This document shows positions 7,947-14,917 of a DNA stretch of 26,119 bases, one piece after another. Both the position numbers and the translations under genes were made by a program. This DNA is from a virus: positions 1 through 26,119 of IMG/VR virus record IMGVR_UViG_3300017782_000189; one strand, written 5' to 3'. Numbering within the stretch: the first letter of the stretch is position 1; each line of letters begins with the position of its first letter. The notes below the pieces were generated by a model. It saw only the letters and a program-made list of their open reading frames with translations, was not told the origin of the DNA and searched no databases.

Positions 7947-8540
7947 ATGGGATTATTTAGAACAGCGGATACAGTTATAGGCAAAGCTATGCCTTTAACA
8001 GGTTTAGTTGGAACTCCAAATGCCTTACCGGCTTGGATTTCTGACAACCAAACAGGAACATTAGGAACAAACTTAAATAGCTCTGTGCTATACGTGGGTG
8101 TAAGTGGTGATATATCAGTTATACTACCAGGTACTAGTTTAGGTGATGCTAAAGAATTTAGATGGGGATCCGCTGTCTCAGGGACTAGCGAGGGTAGTGG
8201 TTATACTGTAGCCGCTACAGTTCTTACCACTGAATGCTCTAATAACTTAGCAACAGGTTTAACACTTGAGATAACGCAAGTAGGTGGTGGAGGTGAGGTA
8301 CAAGGCGTAGATATAGTTGCTGGAGGATCTGGATATAATGTGAATGACATTGTTACTATTGTTGATGGAGCAAATAAAACAGCTAAAATAAAAGTACATA
8401 AAGTAGGTAATGGAACACCTATTTCAGCTCAAGCTTTAGAGTTTAAAGGAGTTCCCGCTGGAACTATATTACCAGTTACCGTAGATTATGTAACATCATT
8501 AACAACTGTAACAGCAGCGGATATAATTGTAGGTAAGTAA
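7947..8540 (+). CDS. Virion decoration/structural protein candidate with inserted GSGY domain
   Basis: 197 aa. Residues about 45-65 (LYVGVSGDISVILPG) and 160-197 (EFKGVPAGTILPVTVDYV...TVTAADIIVGK) together resemble a small beta domain recurrent in phage structural proteins, usually contiguous and about 70-80 residues. Here about 95 residues separate the halves. The insert carries two GSGY segments (near 84 and 127; the second reads GGSGYNVNDIVTIVDG) plus a Gly-rich hairpin (VGGGGEVQG). It starts after the leader aaaacaatataaaaa and is not membrane-associated. A capsid-surface role is inferred from composition and context. The reading of an inserted domain is mine and could be tested with a structure model. 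Confidence 0.6.
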   Translation: MGLFRTADTVIGKAMPLTGLVGTPNALPAWISDNQTGTLGTNLNSSVLYVGVSGDISVILPGTSLGDAKEFRWGSAVSGTSEGSGYTVAATVLTTECSNNLATGLTLEITQVGGGGEVQGVDIVAGGSGYNVNDIVTIVDGANKTAKIKVHKVGNGTPISAQALEFKGVPAGTILPVTVDYVTSLTTVTAADIIVGK

Positions 8541-8550
8541 ATAATTAATT

Positions 8551-8820
8551 ATGGGGTATATACAGCCAAACAGTCCGTTTGGACCAGGAAAAAAAGTAGG
8601 ATCTACTAAAGATGATGATAAACCAGGGGGTAGCAACGCTGGTAAATACGATTCATCAGAAGGACCTTTTTGTGGGCCATCAGGTGGATCACCAAAAGGT
8701 ACGTATCCTGTAAATACAGAAAAAAGAGCTAAAGCAGCTTTATCTTATGCAGATAATGCACCAAATCCATCAGGAATAAAATCTTGTGTTTACAAGCATT
8801 TTCCTAAATTTAAAAAATAA
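8551..8820 (+). CDS. Small conserved phage protein with RAKAALSYA motif
   Basis: 89 aa. The first half is Gly/Lys/Asp-rich and probably disordered. The second half carries GTYPVNTEKRAKAALSYA then APNPSGIKSCVYKHFP, a compact helical motif I recall from small marine phage proteins and from the tail of some phage-associated proteins (DUF6582-like). Two Cys (FCGP and SCVYK) flank it and could pair or bind metal. Function unknown. Short intergenic A/T leader (ataattaatt). Confidence 0.65.
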   Translation: MGYIQPNSPFGPGKKVGSTKDDDKPGGSNAGKYDSSEGPFCGPSGGSPKGTYPVNTEKRAKAALSYADNAPNPSGIKSCVYKHFPKFKK

Positions 8821-8824
8821 TATT

Positions 8825-9079
8825 ATGGCAGTAAACGAACAAGGACATAAAGGTAAGTACTCAGGTAATTCAAGACATTCTTACAATCATGCCCATACAA
8901 AAGTAACATCGGAAAATTACGAAGCAACTAAACACGATGATGAAAAACATATGGAATATCTTAAAGAAGATGTTAAGTATGACGATCATCACGGACATAG
9001 TGATATAAATATGACAGCTGATGAAAAGCATATATCTAAACTAGCTGGTGATCTTAAGTATGATGAAAAACATCATTAA
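8825..9079 (+). CDS. His/Asp/Lys-rich small protein with internal duplication
   Basis: 84 aa from the ATG at 8825 (leader aaataatatt). An upstream in-frame ATG at 8786 lies inside the previous gene and adds a hydrophobic stretch unlike the rest, so I prefer 8825. The C-terminal half repeats itself: DDEKHMEYLKEDVKYDDHH then ADEKHISKLAGDLKYDEKHH. It is highly charged and has many His, which might bind metal or nucleic acid, but this is speculation. Not recognised as a family. It is followed by a 70-base A/C-rich spacer. Confidence 0.6.
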   Translation: MAVNEQGHKGKYSGNSRHSYNHAHTKVTSENYEATKHDDEKHMEYLKEDVKYDDHHGHSDINMTADEKHISKLAGDLKYDEKHH

Positions 9080-9149
9080 AATAAACAGAGTAAACTGATA
9101 AATCACATAAAATAATAACAATAACCAAACCAAAACAAAAACAAAAATT

Positions 9150-9566
9150 ATGGCAAAATTTATTAACATCCATGTAGTAAATGGATACACACTAGCGGCA
9201 ACAAACGTTTCAACACCAGCTATGAATGGTGACAACTTGTTTCCAGCTGATCAAATTACATCAGTAGTTTGTAGTTTAGAGGCTAACAATTCTATACCTA
9301 TTGCAACTATTAGTTTATCTAGTGGAAAAACAATTACAGCTGGTATAGCGGCTGATCAAGGATCTGCATCATCAGCTCCTTCTGACGATGTACCTACAGC
9401 GTCTGATATTTTATCTTACCTAAAAGGTTGGGTGAATAAATCAATAACAGCTAATCCAGGAGGCGTTAAGTCAACTTGTTCTTTAGGTATTGATTCAGAT
9501 GACCAAAGCGGAGCAAAGTATGATCCAGCTTTACAATTATACTGGAGAAGTTACGTAGTATCATAA
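9150..9566 (+). CDS. Virion-structural candidate, unknown
   Basis: 138 aa opening MAKFINIHVVNGYTLAAT, a start that I associate with small marine phage structural proteins. It then alternates beta-type segments (ITSVVCSLEANNSIPIATISLSS read in parts), a Ser/Ala-rich linker (DQGSASSAPSDDVPTASD) and a C-terminal aromatic end (ALQLYWRSYVVS). Two Cys are present. No enzyme motif. It has the longest clean leader in this cluster, 70 bases of A/C-rich sequence, which may hold a promoter, though none is convincing. It is followed two bases later by the 51-aa gene. Confidence 0.6.
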   Translation: MAKFINIHVVNGYTLAATNVSTPAMNGDNLFPADQITSVVCSLEANNSIPIATISLSSGKTITAGIAADQGSASSAPSDDVPTASDILSYLKGWVNKSITANPGGVKSTCSLGIDSDDQSGAKYDPALQLYWRSYVVS

Positions 9567-9568
9567 GT

Positions 9569-9724
9569 ATGGAATCTAAAGGGTTCGGCGATACTATAGC
9601 TAAATTCACAGAGAAAACAGGAATTAAGACCGTTGTAGATAAAATGTCTGACGGTCTTAATATTCCTTGTGGATGTGCTAATCGCCAAGAATGGTTCAAT
9701 AAAAAATTCCCTTATAAACAATAG
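9569..9724 (+). CDS. Conserved 51-aa phage protein (Cys-Gly-Cys)
   Basis: 51 aa, easily missed because of its length. It reads MESKGFGDTIAKFTEKTG, then IKTVVDKMSD, NIPCGCANRQEWFNKKFPY and KQ. The pattern GFGDTxAKxTxxTGIKxVVD followed by a C-G-C and a closing NKKFPY is one I recall from many marine phage genomes as a separate small protein of unknown function. The CxC could bind metal. It starts two bases after the previous stop and its own stop is followed one base later by the next ATG (TAG-T-ATG), so it is embedded in a tight operon. Confidence 0.82.
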   Translation: MESKGFGDTIAKFTEKTGIKTVVDKMSDGLNIPCGCANRQEWFNKKFPYKQ

Positions 9725-9725
9725 T

Positions 9726-10070
9726 ATGGCATTTAAAATAAATCCTCCTTTTGACAAAGAATTAATGAGCCTTTCTATTTTTGAAAGAGACATGGAAGGA
9801 GATCCGGTTTATGCTAGAACAATAAGAAATGGTGCTATTATAATGAATGAAGATAATGATGAAGCTCAAAAAGTAAATACATTGTCTCATGAAATTATTC
9901 ATAAGCGCCAATTTTTAGATGAAGCTAGAAAACCTGGAACAGGTTTAGACTATGATGAAAAATACGCGTATTATAAAGGTAAAAAATATTCTTTAAAAAG
10001 AATGGAAAAATCACACCCTTCTGAACCTTGGGAAAAACCAGCATATAAAAACGAAATAAAAACAGTATAA
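9726..10070 (+). CDS. HExxH mini-metallopeptidase-like protein
   Basis: 114 aa from ATG 9726 (MAFKINPPFD), one base after the preceding stop. A longer frame from 9669 would overlap the 51-aa gene and is less likely. The zincin motif HEIIHKRQ sits at His55-Glu56-x-x-His59, with Gln62 giving HExxHxxQ as in DUF4157-type domains. The region after it (LDYDEKYAYYKGKKY, then SEPWEKPAY) matches a conserved YWKGxxY...PWExEA layout I recall from small marine phage proteins. A Glu in PWEK or upstream could be the third zinc ligand. No membrane segment. Peptidase activity is inferred from the motif only; the target is unknown. Phage maturation, lysis or host attack are all possible. Confidence 0.7.
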   Translation: MAFKINPPFDKELMSLSIFERDMEGDPVYARTIRNGAIIMNEDNDEAQKVNTLSHEIIHKRQFLDEARKPGTGLDYDEKYAYYKGKKYSLKRMEKSHPSEPWEKPAYKNEIKTV

Positions 10071-10074
10071 AAAA

Positions 10075-10917
10075 ATGGATGAAAATAATAAAAAAGTAGG
10101 TAAAAAACCTGCTCAATACAAAAAATACCCTGCTAAATATAAAGAGTATGGTGGATCAGGTAAGGGAGTTGAAGATTCTGAAACAGAATATAATCCTGTA
10201 CCAGATATAGAAGCTGGAAAAGGAGAAGGTTCAGGTAAAGTAAAAGGTGCTGCAGATTTCAAAGGAGGTCTTCACGCTAAAAATACCAAACACTCAGAAA
10301 GCGGTGAGCATTTAGGTCCTAAAAAAATGGGTTATGCCCAAACTTGGGGAGCTGCTAGAAAAAGTGGTGCAGCAAGAGGAGCAGCTGCAGTTGCTAAAGT
10401 ACTAGGTGCAGCAGATCCAAACCCAAAAGATCCTAATCATACACATAGTGGAGTAGAAATTGGATCAGGAGCTACAAATGAATTAGAAGGAGTAACGCTT
10501 AAACCGAAAAAAAATGTAGCTTATAAAACATATCAGGCTAAAGATTATTCAAAACGTTTGCCTGATACTGAAAGAAAAGTGCCATCCGCAAGCGGTCCTA
10601 AGACTGCGGTAGTTAAAAACTATGAAACAAGTACTTTTATGACACCATTTTCAGATAGTAATACATTAAAAGGAAGTCATATGAACGTTCCTAGAAATAG
10701 TGGTTTTAGCTCTGGCAATCCTCAAAACAAATCAGATAGAGCAAACATGATAAACGAGTTCACTGACTTTATGGGCAAATCTACTAGCTCACCTAGGGCT
10801 GTTAAACAAAAATTAAACGAGATGAAAGCAGGTGATAAAGGAGGTCTTTTGTCAGATATTGAGTTTTACGGTTCTGGTAAAAAGAAACATGCTAAAAAAC
10901 ACCATAATAAAAAATAA
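10075..10917 (+). CDS. Basic low-complexity protein, unknown (virion candidate)
   Basis: 280 aa, not recognised. It is strongly Lys/Gly/Ser/Ala-rich: a KKYPAKYKEYGGSGKG start, an alanine-rich helix (ARKSGAARGAAAVAKVLGAA at about 100-120), a long polar linker, a possible helical segment (RANMINEFTDFMGKS, then RAVKQKLNEMKAGDKGG), and a basic tail KKKHAKKHHNKK. No motif of an enzyme is seen. The composition fits a DNA- or capsid-associated virion protein, possibly intrinsically disordered. It ends in TAATG, overlapping the holin by one base. Confidence 0.6.
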   Translation: MDENNKKVGKKPAQYKKYPAKYKEYGGSGKGVEDSETEYNPVPDIEAGKGEGSGKVKGAADFKGGLHAKNTKHSESGEHLGPKKMGYAQTWGAARKSGAARGAAAVAKVLGAADPNPKDPNHTHSGVEIGSGATNELEGVTLKPKKNVAYKTYQAKDYSKRLPDTERKVPSASGPKTAVVKNYETSTFMTPFSDSNTLKGSHMNVPRNSGFSSGNPQNKSDRANMINEFTDFMGKSTSSPRAVKQKLNEMKAGDKGGLLSDIEFYGSGKKKHAKKHHNKK

Positions 10918-11381
10918 TGTCTAAAAAAAAATTCAAAGATACTAAAGTTGGGCGATTTTTAACTAAAGTTGCCCCTAGTATCCTTGGAACCGTAGGTAGT
11001 GTAATACCAGACGCTGGCGTATTAGGTCTTGTAAAAAACTTAATAAGTAAAGAACCTGATATTATAATATCTCCTCAAGATAAAGAAACTGCTCTTAAGT
11101 TATTAGAGCAAGATATGTTAGAGATGCAAGAGGTTACAAAACGCTGGGACAGCGATATGAAAAGCGATTCATGGCTTAGTAAAAACACACGCCCAATGTC
11201 ATTAATATTTCTAACTGTTATGTCTATAGCTTTTATATGGGTTGACAGTCACGAACATTTATCTTTTACAGTAGAGCAAGAGTGGATTAGTTTGCTAAAA
11301 ACTTTAACTACAACTGTTTATGTAGCCTATTTTGGTTCTCGTGGGGCGGAAAAATGGAAAACTATAAGTAATAATAATTAA
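10917..11381 (+). CDS. Holin, 3TM-superfamily type
   Basis: 154 aa, predicted inner-membrane protein that would open the membrane for lysis. It matches the Holin_3TMs layout: an N-terminal amphipathic/hydrophobic stretch (ILGTVGSVIPDAGVLGLV, about 22-40), a charged helix (KETALKLLEQDMLEMQEVTK), the family signature RWDSDMKSDSWLSKNTRP, then two membrane helices (about 93-110 and 125-142) ending YFGSRGAEKW. It starts within the stop of the preceding gene. No endolysin is recognisable nearby. The HExxH protein two genes upstream is not an obvious peptidoglycan enzyme. Confidence 0.82.
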   Translation: MSKKKFKDTKVGRFLTKVAPSILGTVGSVIPDAGVLGLVKNLISKEPDIIISPQDKETALKLLEQDMLEMQEVTKRWDSDMKSDSWLSKNTRPMSLIFLTVMSIAFIWVDSHEHLSFTVEQEWISLLKTLTTTVYVAYFGSRGAEKWKTISNNN

Positions 11382-11414
11382 GTAAATAAACACTAACAAT
11401 TAAATTAAATTAAG

Positions 11415-11663
11415 ATGAGTAAAGAAATTAAAAAATTAGACGAACAAGAATTAAAAAAAGTAAAAGAACAACAAGACAAACTAAATGGTTTATTAGTTAA
11501 CATTGGTGTTTTAGAATCTCAAAAACATAGCTTACTACATCAGTTGGCTGAAGAAAATAAAGTTATTGAGGAAACTAAAAAAGAATTAGAAGAAAAATAC
11601 GGTGCTATAAATATTAATTTAGCAGACGGATCTTTTGAGGATATAGAAAAAGAAAGTGAGTAA
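11415..11663 (+). CDS. Small coiled-coil protein
   Basis: 82 aa, mostly one long heptad-bearing helix (residues about 5-62) with KVKEQQDKLNGLLVNIGVLE then a Glu/Lys stretch, closing with LEEKYGAININLADGSFED. This layout of a helical hairpin plus KYG-xINI-DG tail is one I recall from small marine phage proteins of unknown function. Leader ttaaattaaattaag. It overlaps the next gene by 8 bases (GTG at 11656). Likely a structural or assembly factor. Confidence 0.75.
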   Translation: MSKEIKKLDEQELKKVKEQQDKLNGLLVNIGVLESQKHSLLHQLAEENKVIEETKKELEEKYGAININLADGSFEDIEKESE

Positions 11664-11883
11664 TGTAGTAAGAAAAATCAGTATTGGTTCTGACTATAAA
11701 AATGATGCAATGCATTATGCTATAGGTCAGCCAGTATATGGTGGTCATGAAATTTCTCATATTTTATATGAAGAGTCTGACAATTCTTATAACATTTATA
11801 TTAAAAAAAACAAAGAGATATTGCCATGGAAGAAGTTTAATTCTAACATGGCTATATCTATTGAGTATGACTTAGAGTACTAA
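11656..11883 (+). CDS. Small conserved phage protein (GSDYKNDAMHY family type)
   Basis: 75 aa starting at GTG 11656 inside the upstream gene; no in-frame ATG precedes the conserved opening RKISIGSDYKNDAMHYAIGQ. A beta-rich body follows, with IYIKKNKEILPWKKFNSN and a close in AISIEYDLEY. I recall the same pattern (GSDYKxxMxYxxGQ ... WKxFN ... ISIEYDxxF) in related phages, next to the GroES-like gene as here. Function unknown. The stop overlaps the next ATG by one base. Confidence 0.75.
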   Translation: MSNVVRKISIGSDYKNDAMHYAIGQPVYGGHEISHILYEESDNSYNIYIKKNKEILPWKKFNSNMAISIEYDLEY

Positions 11884-12107
11884 TGAACAGCTTATATGAT
11901 TTTATAGTAAAGCCTTTGGGTGAAACATATAACAACGAAGTTAAAATTAATGATAAATCTCTTATTTTAAATACTAAAGTTGAAGAACATAAGTTTGTTA
12001 ACAACTACGCTAAAGTTATAGCTACACCAAAAGCTTTTGCTTGCCCTATAAGAGTGGATGATATAATAGTTATACATCACAATGTTTTAGAAGATGGTAT
12101 GACATGA
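11883..12107 (+). CDS. N-terminal part of a frameshifted conserved phage protein
   Basis: 74 aa: MNSLYDFIVKPLGETYNNEV, then LILNTKVEEHKFVNNYAKVI, RVDDIIVIHHNV and an end, LEDGMT, that no longer matches. The family, as I recall it, is a single protein of about 200 aa with a GroES-like beta start (xGDxVIVHHNVF) continuing into RRWYDMKG. Here the frame shifts at 12085-12088. Reading that four-T run as five restores HHNVFRRWYDMKG directly into the next frame, where the second half is intact. The natural product is therefore a 201-aa protein spanning 11883-12487, broken either in the phage or in this sequence. Confidence 0.72.
   Translation: MNSLYDFIVKPLGETYNNEVKINDKSLILNTKVEEHKFVNNYAKVIATPKAFACPIRVDDIIVIHHNVLEDGMT
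12085..12088 (+). other. Frameshift point: missing T in a T-run, or -1 slippage site
   Basis: Zero frame reads AAT GTT TTA GAA GAT, ending TGA at 12105. Slipping back by one base gives TTT AGA AGA TGG TAT GAC ATG AAG, that is FRRWYDMK, which joins the two halves without loss. The site is a homopolymer, typical of sequencing errors, but it also offers TTTTA for slippage of a Leu tRNA from TTA to TTT. It is not a canonical heptamer. Confidence 0.7.
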
Positions 12108-12487
12108 AGGGAAAACAACAGTATGGTAAAGCTTTTTTTAAAGATGATTTATTTTTTGTATCTATAGATCAAGTTTATTTATATAAAAATAATTCAAGCT
12201 GGAAATCAATTAACAACAGGTGTTTTATAAAACCTCTAGAAAACAATAATGATTTAGAGAATAAAAAAGAACAAAACCTTATTGGTATATTAAAAATAGG
12301 TAATAGTGTCTTAAAAGAGCTAGGAATAAACGAGGGAGATCTTGTAGGCTATAAACCTTACGGTGAGTATGATTTTCTTATAGACAAAGAGAGATTATAC
12401 TGTATGAAATCAAATGATATTGTAATTAAATATGGACGTCAAGGAAACGAAAAAGAATATAATCCAAGCTGGGCGTATAGCAGTTGA
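12104..12487 (+). CDS. C-terminal part of the frameshifted conserved phage protein
   Basis: 127 aa from ATG 12104 (overlap ATGA with the first half): MKGKQQYGKAFFKDDLFFVS, DQVYLYKNN, CFIKPLENN, then QNLIGILKIGNSVLKELGIN, EGDLVGYKPYGEYDFLIDKE, RLYCMKSNDIVIKYGRQGNE and the end NPSWAYSS. GDLVGYKPxxEYxFxIDxERLYxM is the second conserved half of the family. The internal ATG corresponds to a Met inside the full protein, so independent initiation is not needed to explain the frame, though it could rescue translation. It overlaps the next gene by 56 bases. Confidence 0.72.
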   Translation: MKGKQQYGKAFFKDDLFFVSIDQVYLYKNNSSWKSINNRCFIKPLENNNDLENKKEQNLIGILKIGNSVLKELGINEGDLVGYKPYGEYDFLIDKERLYCMKSNDIVIKYGRQGNEKEYNPSWAYSS

Positions 12488-12707
12488 AGAATTAATTAAA
12501 GTTGCTAAAGAGCCAATTATAGATTTTGGACCCGATATATCTGCAGATCGTTTAAAAAACGCTGCTGCTACAAAAAAACTTTGTATTATGGATGCTTTTG
12601 AAATAACCACTAGAATACAAGAAGAAGAAGATATATTAAACGAAAAACCTAAAGAAGTTAAAGAAGAAAAAAGTTTTAAAGGTTTTGCAGAAGGAAGATC
12701 TAAATAA
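12432..12707 (+). CDS. Candidate small terminase subunit or packaging factor
   Basis: 91 aa, predominantly helical: NIIQAGRIAVEELIKVAKEP, DISADRLKNAAATKKLCIMD, AFEITTRIQEEEDILNE, then a charged tail ending GFAEGRSK. The body resembles a conserved protein that precedes terL in related phages. Position directly before terL (one-base overlap) and size make a TerS role likely, but no helix-turn-helix is certain. It begins 56 bases inside the preceding gene, which is long for this window; both ends look conserved, so the overlap appears real. Leader tgtaattaaat. Confidence 0.6.
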   Translation: MDVKETKKNIIQAGRIAVEELIKVAKEPIIDFGPDISADRLKNAAATKKLCIMDAFEITTRIQEEEDILNEKPKEVKEEKSFKGFAEGRSK

Positions 12708-14917
12708 TGTACGAGCAAAATTTATATAAAATTTTACCCGATTATATTAAGCCTAAAATTCTTAAAAGGATGAACAGGTATAATAAATGGGAGTACGGAT
12801 ATAACAAAGAACATGATTTAATTGTTATAAGTAAAGATGGAACTGTTGGGCAAGTTATAGAAATACAAAACCTAGCAATTGGTTTACCATTACAAAAAAA
12901 TATAACTAAATTTGAATCTAACAAATGGGAGTTTACTACATTACCTAATTCGTTTAAAAATATTAAAACAATATTTGATTGGGAGCAATATGATGTCGAT
13001 TTTAAAGAACAGTGGTATGATTACATTGATCAGCAATTTGAATACAGAGATGAGGGTTTTTGGTTTTACAACAAAGATGTTGCAACTTATATTACTGGTA
13101 CTCATTACATGTACTTGCAGTGGTCCAAGATTGATGTTGGGAAACCAGATTATAGAGAAGCCAATAGATTATTCTTTATATTCTGGGAAGCTTGTAAAGC
13201 AGATAAACGTTGCTATGGAATGGCCTACCTCAAAAACAGACGGTCTGGTTTTTCGTTCATGGCATCAGGAGAAGTTGTCAACTTGGCAACCATCTCTAGT
13301 GATTCAAGATATGGAATATTATCTAAAACAGGACCAGATGCTAAAACAATGTTTACCGACAAAGTTGTACCCATATCCGTCAACTACCCTTTTTTCTTTA
13401 AACCAATACAAGACGGTATGGACCGTCCAAAAACAGAACTTGCCTACAGAGTACCTGCAAGTAAATTTACTAGAAGAAAAATAATAGCTAATGAAAAAGA
13501 AGCAGAGCTTCAAGGATTAGATACAACTATTGATTGGAAAAATACTGGAGATAATAGTTATGATGGTGAAAAATTAAAACTATTAGTACACGACGAAAGT
13601 GGTAAGTGGGAAAGGCCTAACAATATTCTTAATAACTGGAGAGTTACTAAAACTTGTTTACGATTAGGTTCTAGAATTATAGGTAAGTGTATGATGGGGT
13701 CAACGAGTAATGCTCTTGACAAAGGAGGAGATAACTTTAAAAAACTTTATTATGATTCAGACGTCACACAAAGAAATGCCAACGGACAAACTCGCTCTGG
13801 ATTATATTCTCTGTTCATACCTATGGAGTGGAACTACGAAGGATATATTGATTCTTATGGGTTACCTGTCTTCGATACCCCATCTAAACCTGTCAAAGGT
13901 GCACAAGATGTCAAAATTGATACAGGCGTCATCGAATACTGGCAAAACGAAGTTGATGGTTTAAAACAAGATCAAGATGCTTTAAATGAATTTTATAGAC
14001 AGTTTCCAAGAACAGAGGAACATGCTTTTAGAGATGAAGCTAAATCATCTTTATTTAATCTAACTAAAATTTACGAGCAAATAGACTGGAACGCAGATAT
14101 AAAACATAGCACATTAGTTACTCAAGGTTCTTTTCAGTGGAAAGGAGGTATTAAAGATACAGAAGTTGTTTTTGCACCTAGCAAGCAAGGAAGGTTTTAT
14201 ATAACATGGGTTCCACCTATAAAATTACAAAACAATTTAATAGTTAAAAACGGTATTAAATATCCCGGTAATGAAAATGTAGGTGCGTTTGGATGTGACA
14301 GTTATGACATATCTGGTACAGTAGACAGAAGAGGATCAAACGGCGCGTTGCACGGTTTAACTTCTTTTAGTATGTTAGATGTACCACCTAATCATTTTTT
14401 CTTAGAATATATAGCACGACCTCAAACTGCAGAAATATTTTTTGAAGATGTTTTAATGGCTTGTGTGTTTTACGGTATGCCAATACTTGCAGAAAATAAT
14501 AAACCTAGATTATTATATCATTTTAAAAGAAGAGGTTATAGAGGCTTTTCTATGAATAGACCTGATAAAATTTATAATAAATTATCTGTAACAGAAAGAG
14601 AAATAGGTGGTATACCTAACTCAAGTGAAGACATTAAGCAAGCACATGCTGCGGCTATAGAATCTTACATAGAAACTTATGTTGGTTATAAAGCGGATGG
14701 TTATGGAGATGTTTATTTTCAAAGAACATTAGATGATTGGTCTAAGTTTAATATAAACAATAGAACAACACATGATGCTTCTATAAGTTCAGGGCTAGCA
14801 ATAATGGCTTGTAATAAACACAGATATAAACCTGTACCTAAAAGAATTATAACTCAATATGATTTAGGTATAAAAAAATATAATAATTCTGGTGATATTT
14901 CAAAAATAATACAATAA
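12707..14917 (+). CDS. terL: Terminase large subunit
   Basis: 736 aa, DNA-packaging motor with ATPase and nuclease halves. The ATPase half has a diverged Walker A, LKNRRSGFSFMAS at about residues 172-184, of the RxGxS type rather than GxxGKS, and Walker B LLVHDESGKW near 290. The segment FYRQFPRTEEHAFRDE near 430-443 is a strong terminase signature. The nuclease half begins with GAFGCDSYDISGT around 526-538, with an acidic cluster expected to bind metal. The start overlaps the upstream stop (TAATG). It is followed immediately by portal. Length and order match crAss-like phages. Very confident as TerL. Confidence 0.93.
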   Translation: MYEQNLYKILPDYIKPKILKRMNRYNKWEYGYNKEHDLIVISKDGTVGQVIEIQNLAIGLPLQKNITKFESNKWEFTTLPNSFKNIKTIFDWEQYDVDFKEQWYDYIDQQFEYRDEGFWFYNKDVATYITGTHYMYLQWSKIDVGKPDYREANRLFFIFWEACKADKRCYGMAYLKNRRSGFSFMASGEVVNLATISSDSRYGILSKTGPDAKTMFTDKVVPISVNYPFFFKPIQDGMDRPKTELAYRVPASKFTRRKIIANEKEAELQGLDTTIDWKNTGDNSYDGEKLKLLVHDESGKWERPNNILNNWRVTKTCLRLGSRIIGKCMMGSTSNALDKGGDNFKKLYYDSDVTQRNANGQTRSGLYSLFIPMEWNYEGYIDSYGLPVFDTPSKPVKGAQDVKIDTGVIEYWQNEVDGLKQDQDALNEFYRQFPRTEEHAFRDEAKSSLFNLTKIYEQIDWNADIKHSTLVTQGSFQWKGGIKDTEVVFAPSKQGRFYITWVPPIKLQNNLIVKNGIKYPGNENVGAFGCDSYDISGTVDRRGSNGALHGLTSFSMLDVPPNHFFLEYIARPQTAEIFFEDVLMACVFYGMPILAENNKPRLLYHFKRRGYRGFSMNRPDKIYNKLSVTEREIGGIPNSSEDIKQAHAAAIESYIETYVGYKADGYGDVYFQRTLDDWSKFNINNRTTHDASISSGLAIMACNKHRYKPVPKRIITQYDLGIKKYNNSGDISKIIQ

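Noticed and set aside
8786-8824. Upstream start for the His-rich small protein
   Set aside because: It lies inside the preceding gene and adds a hydrophobic stretch unlike the rest; the ATG at 8825 has the genome's typical leader.
9669-9725. Upstream start for the HExxH protein
   Set aside because: It would overlap the conserved 51-aa gene in another frame; ATG 9726 follows that gene's stop by one base.
12912-13484. 190-codon frame inside terL
   Set aside because: Fully contained in the terminase frame, which has clear motifs throughout. The alternative has no recognisable domain.
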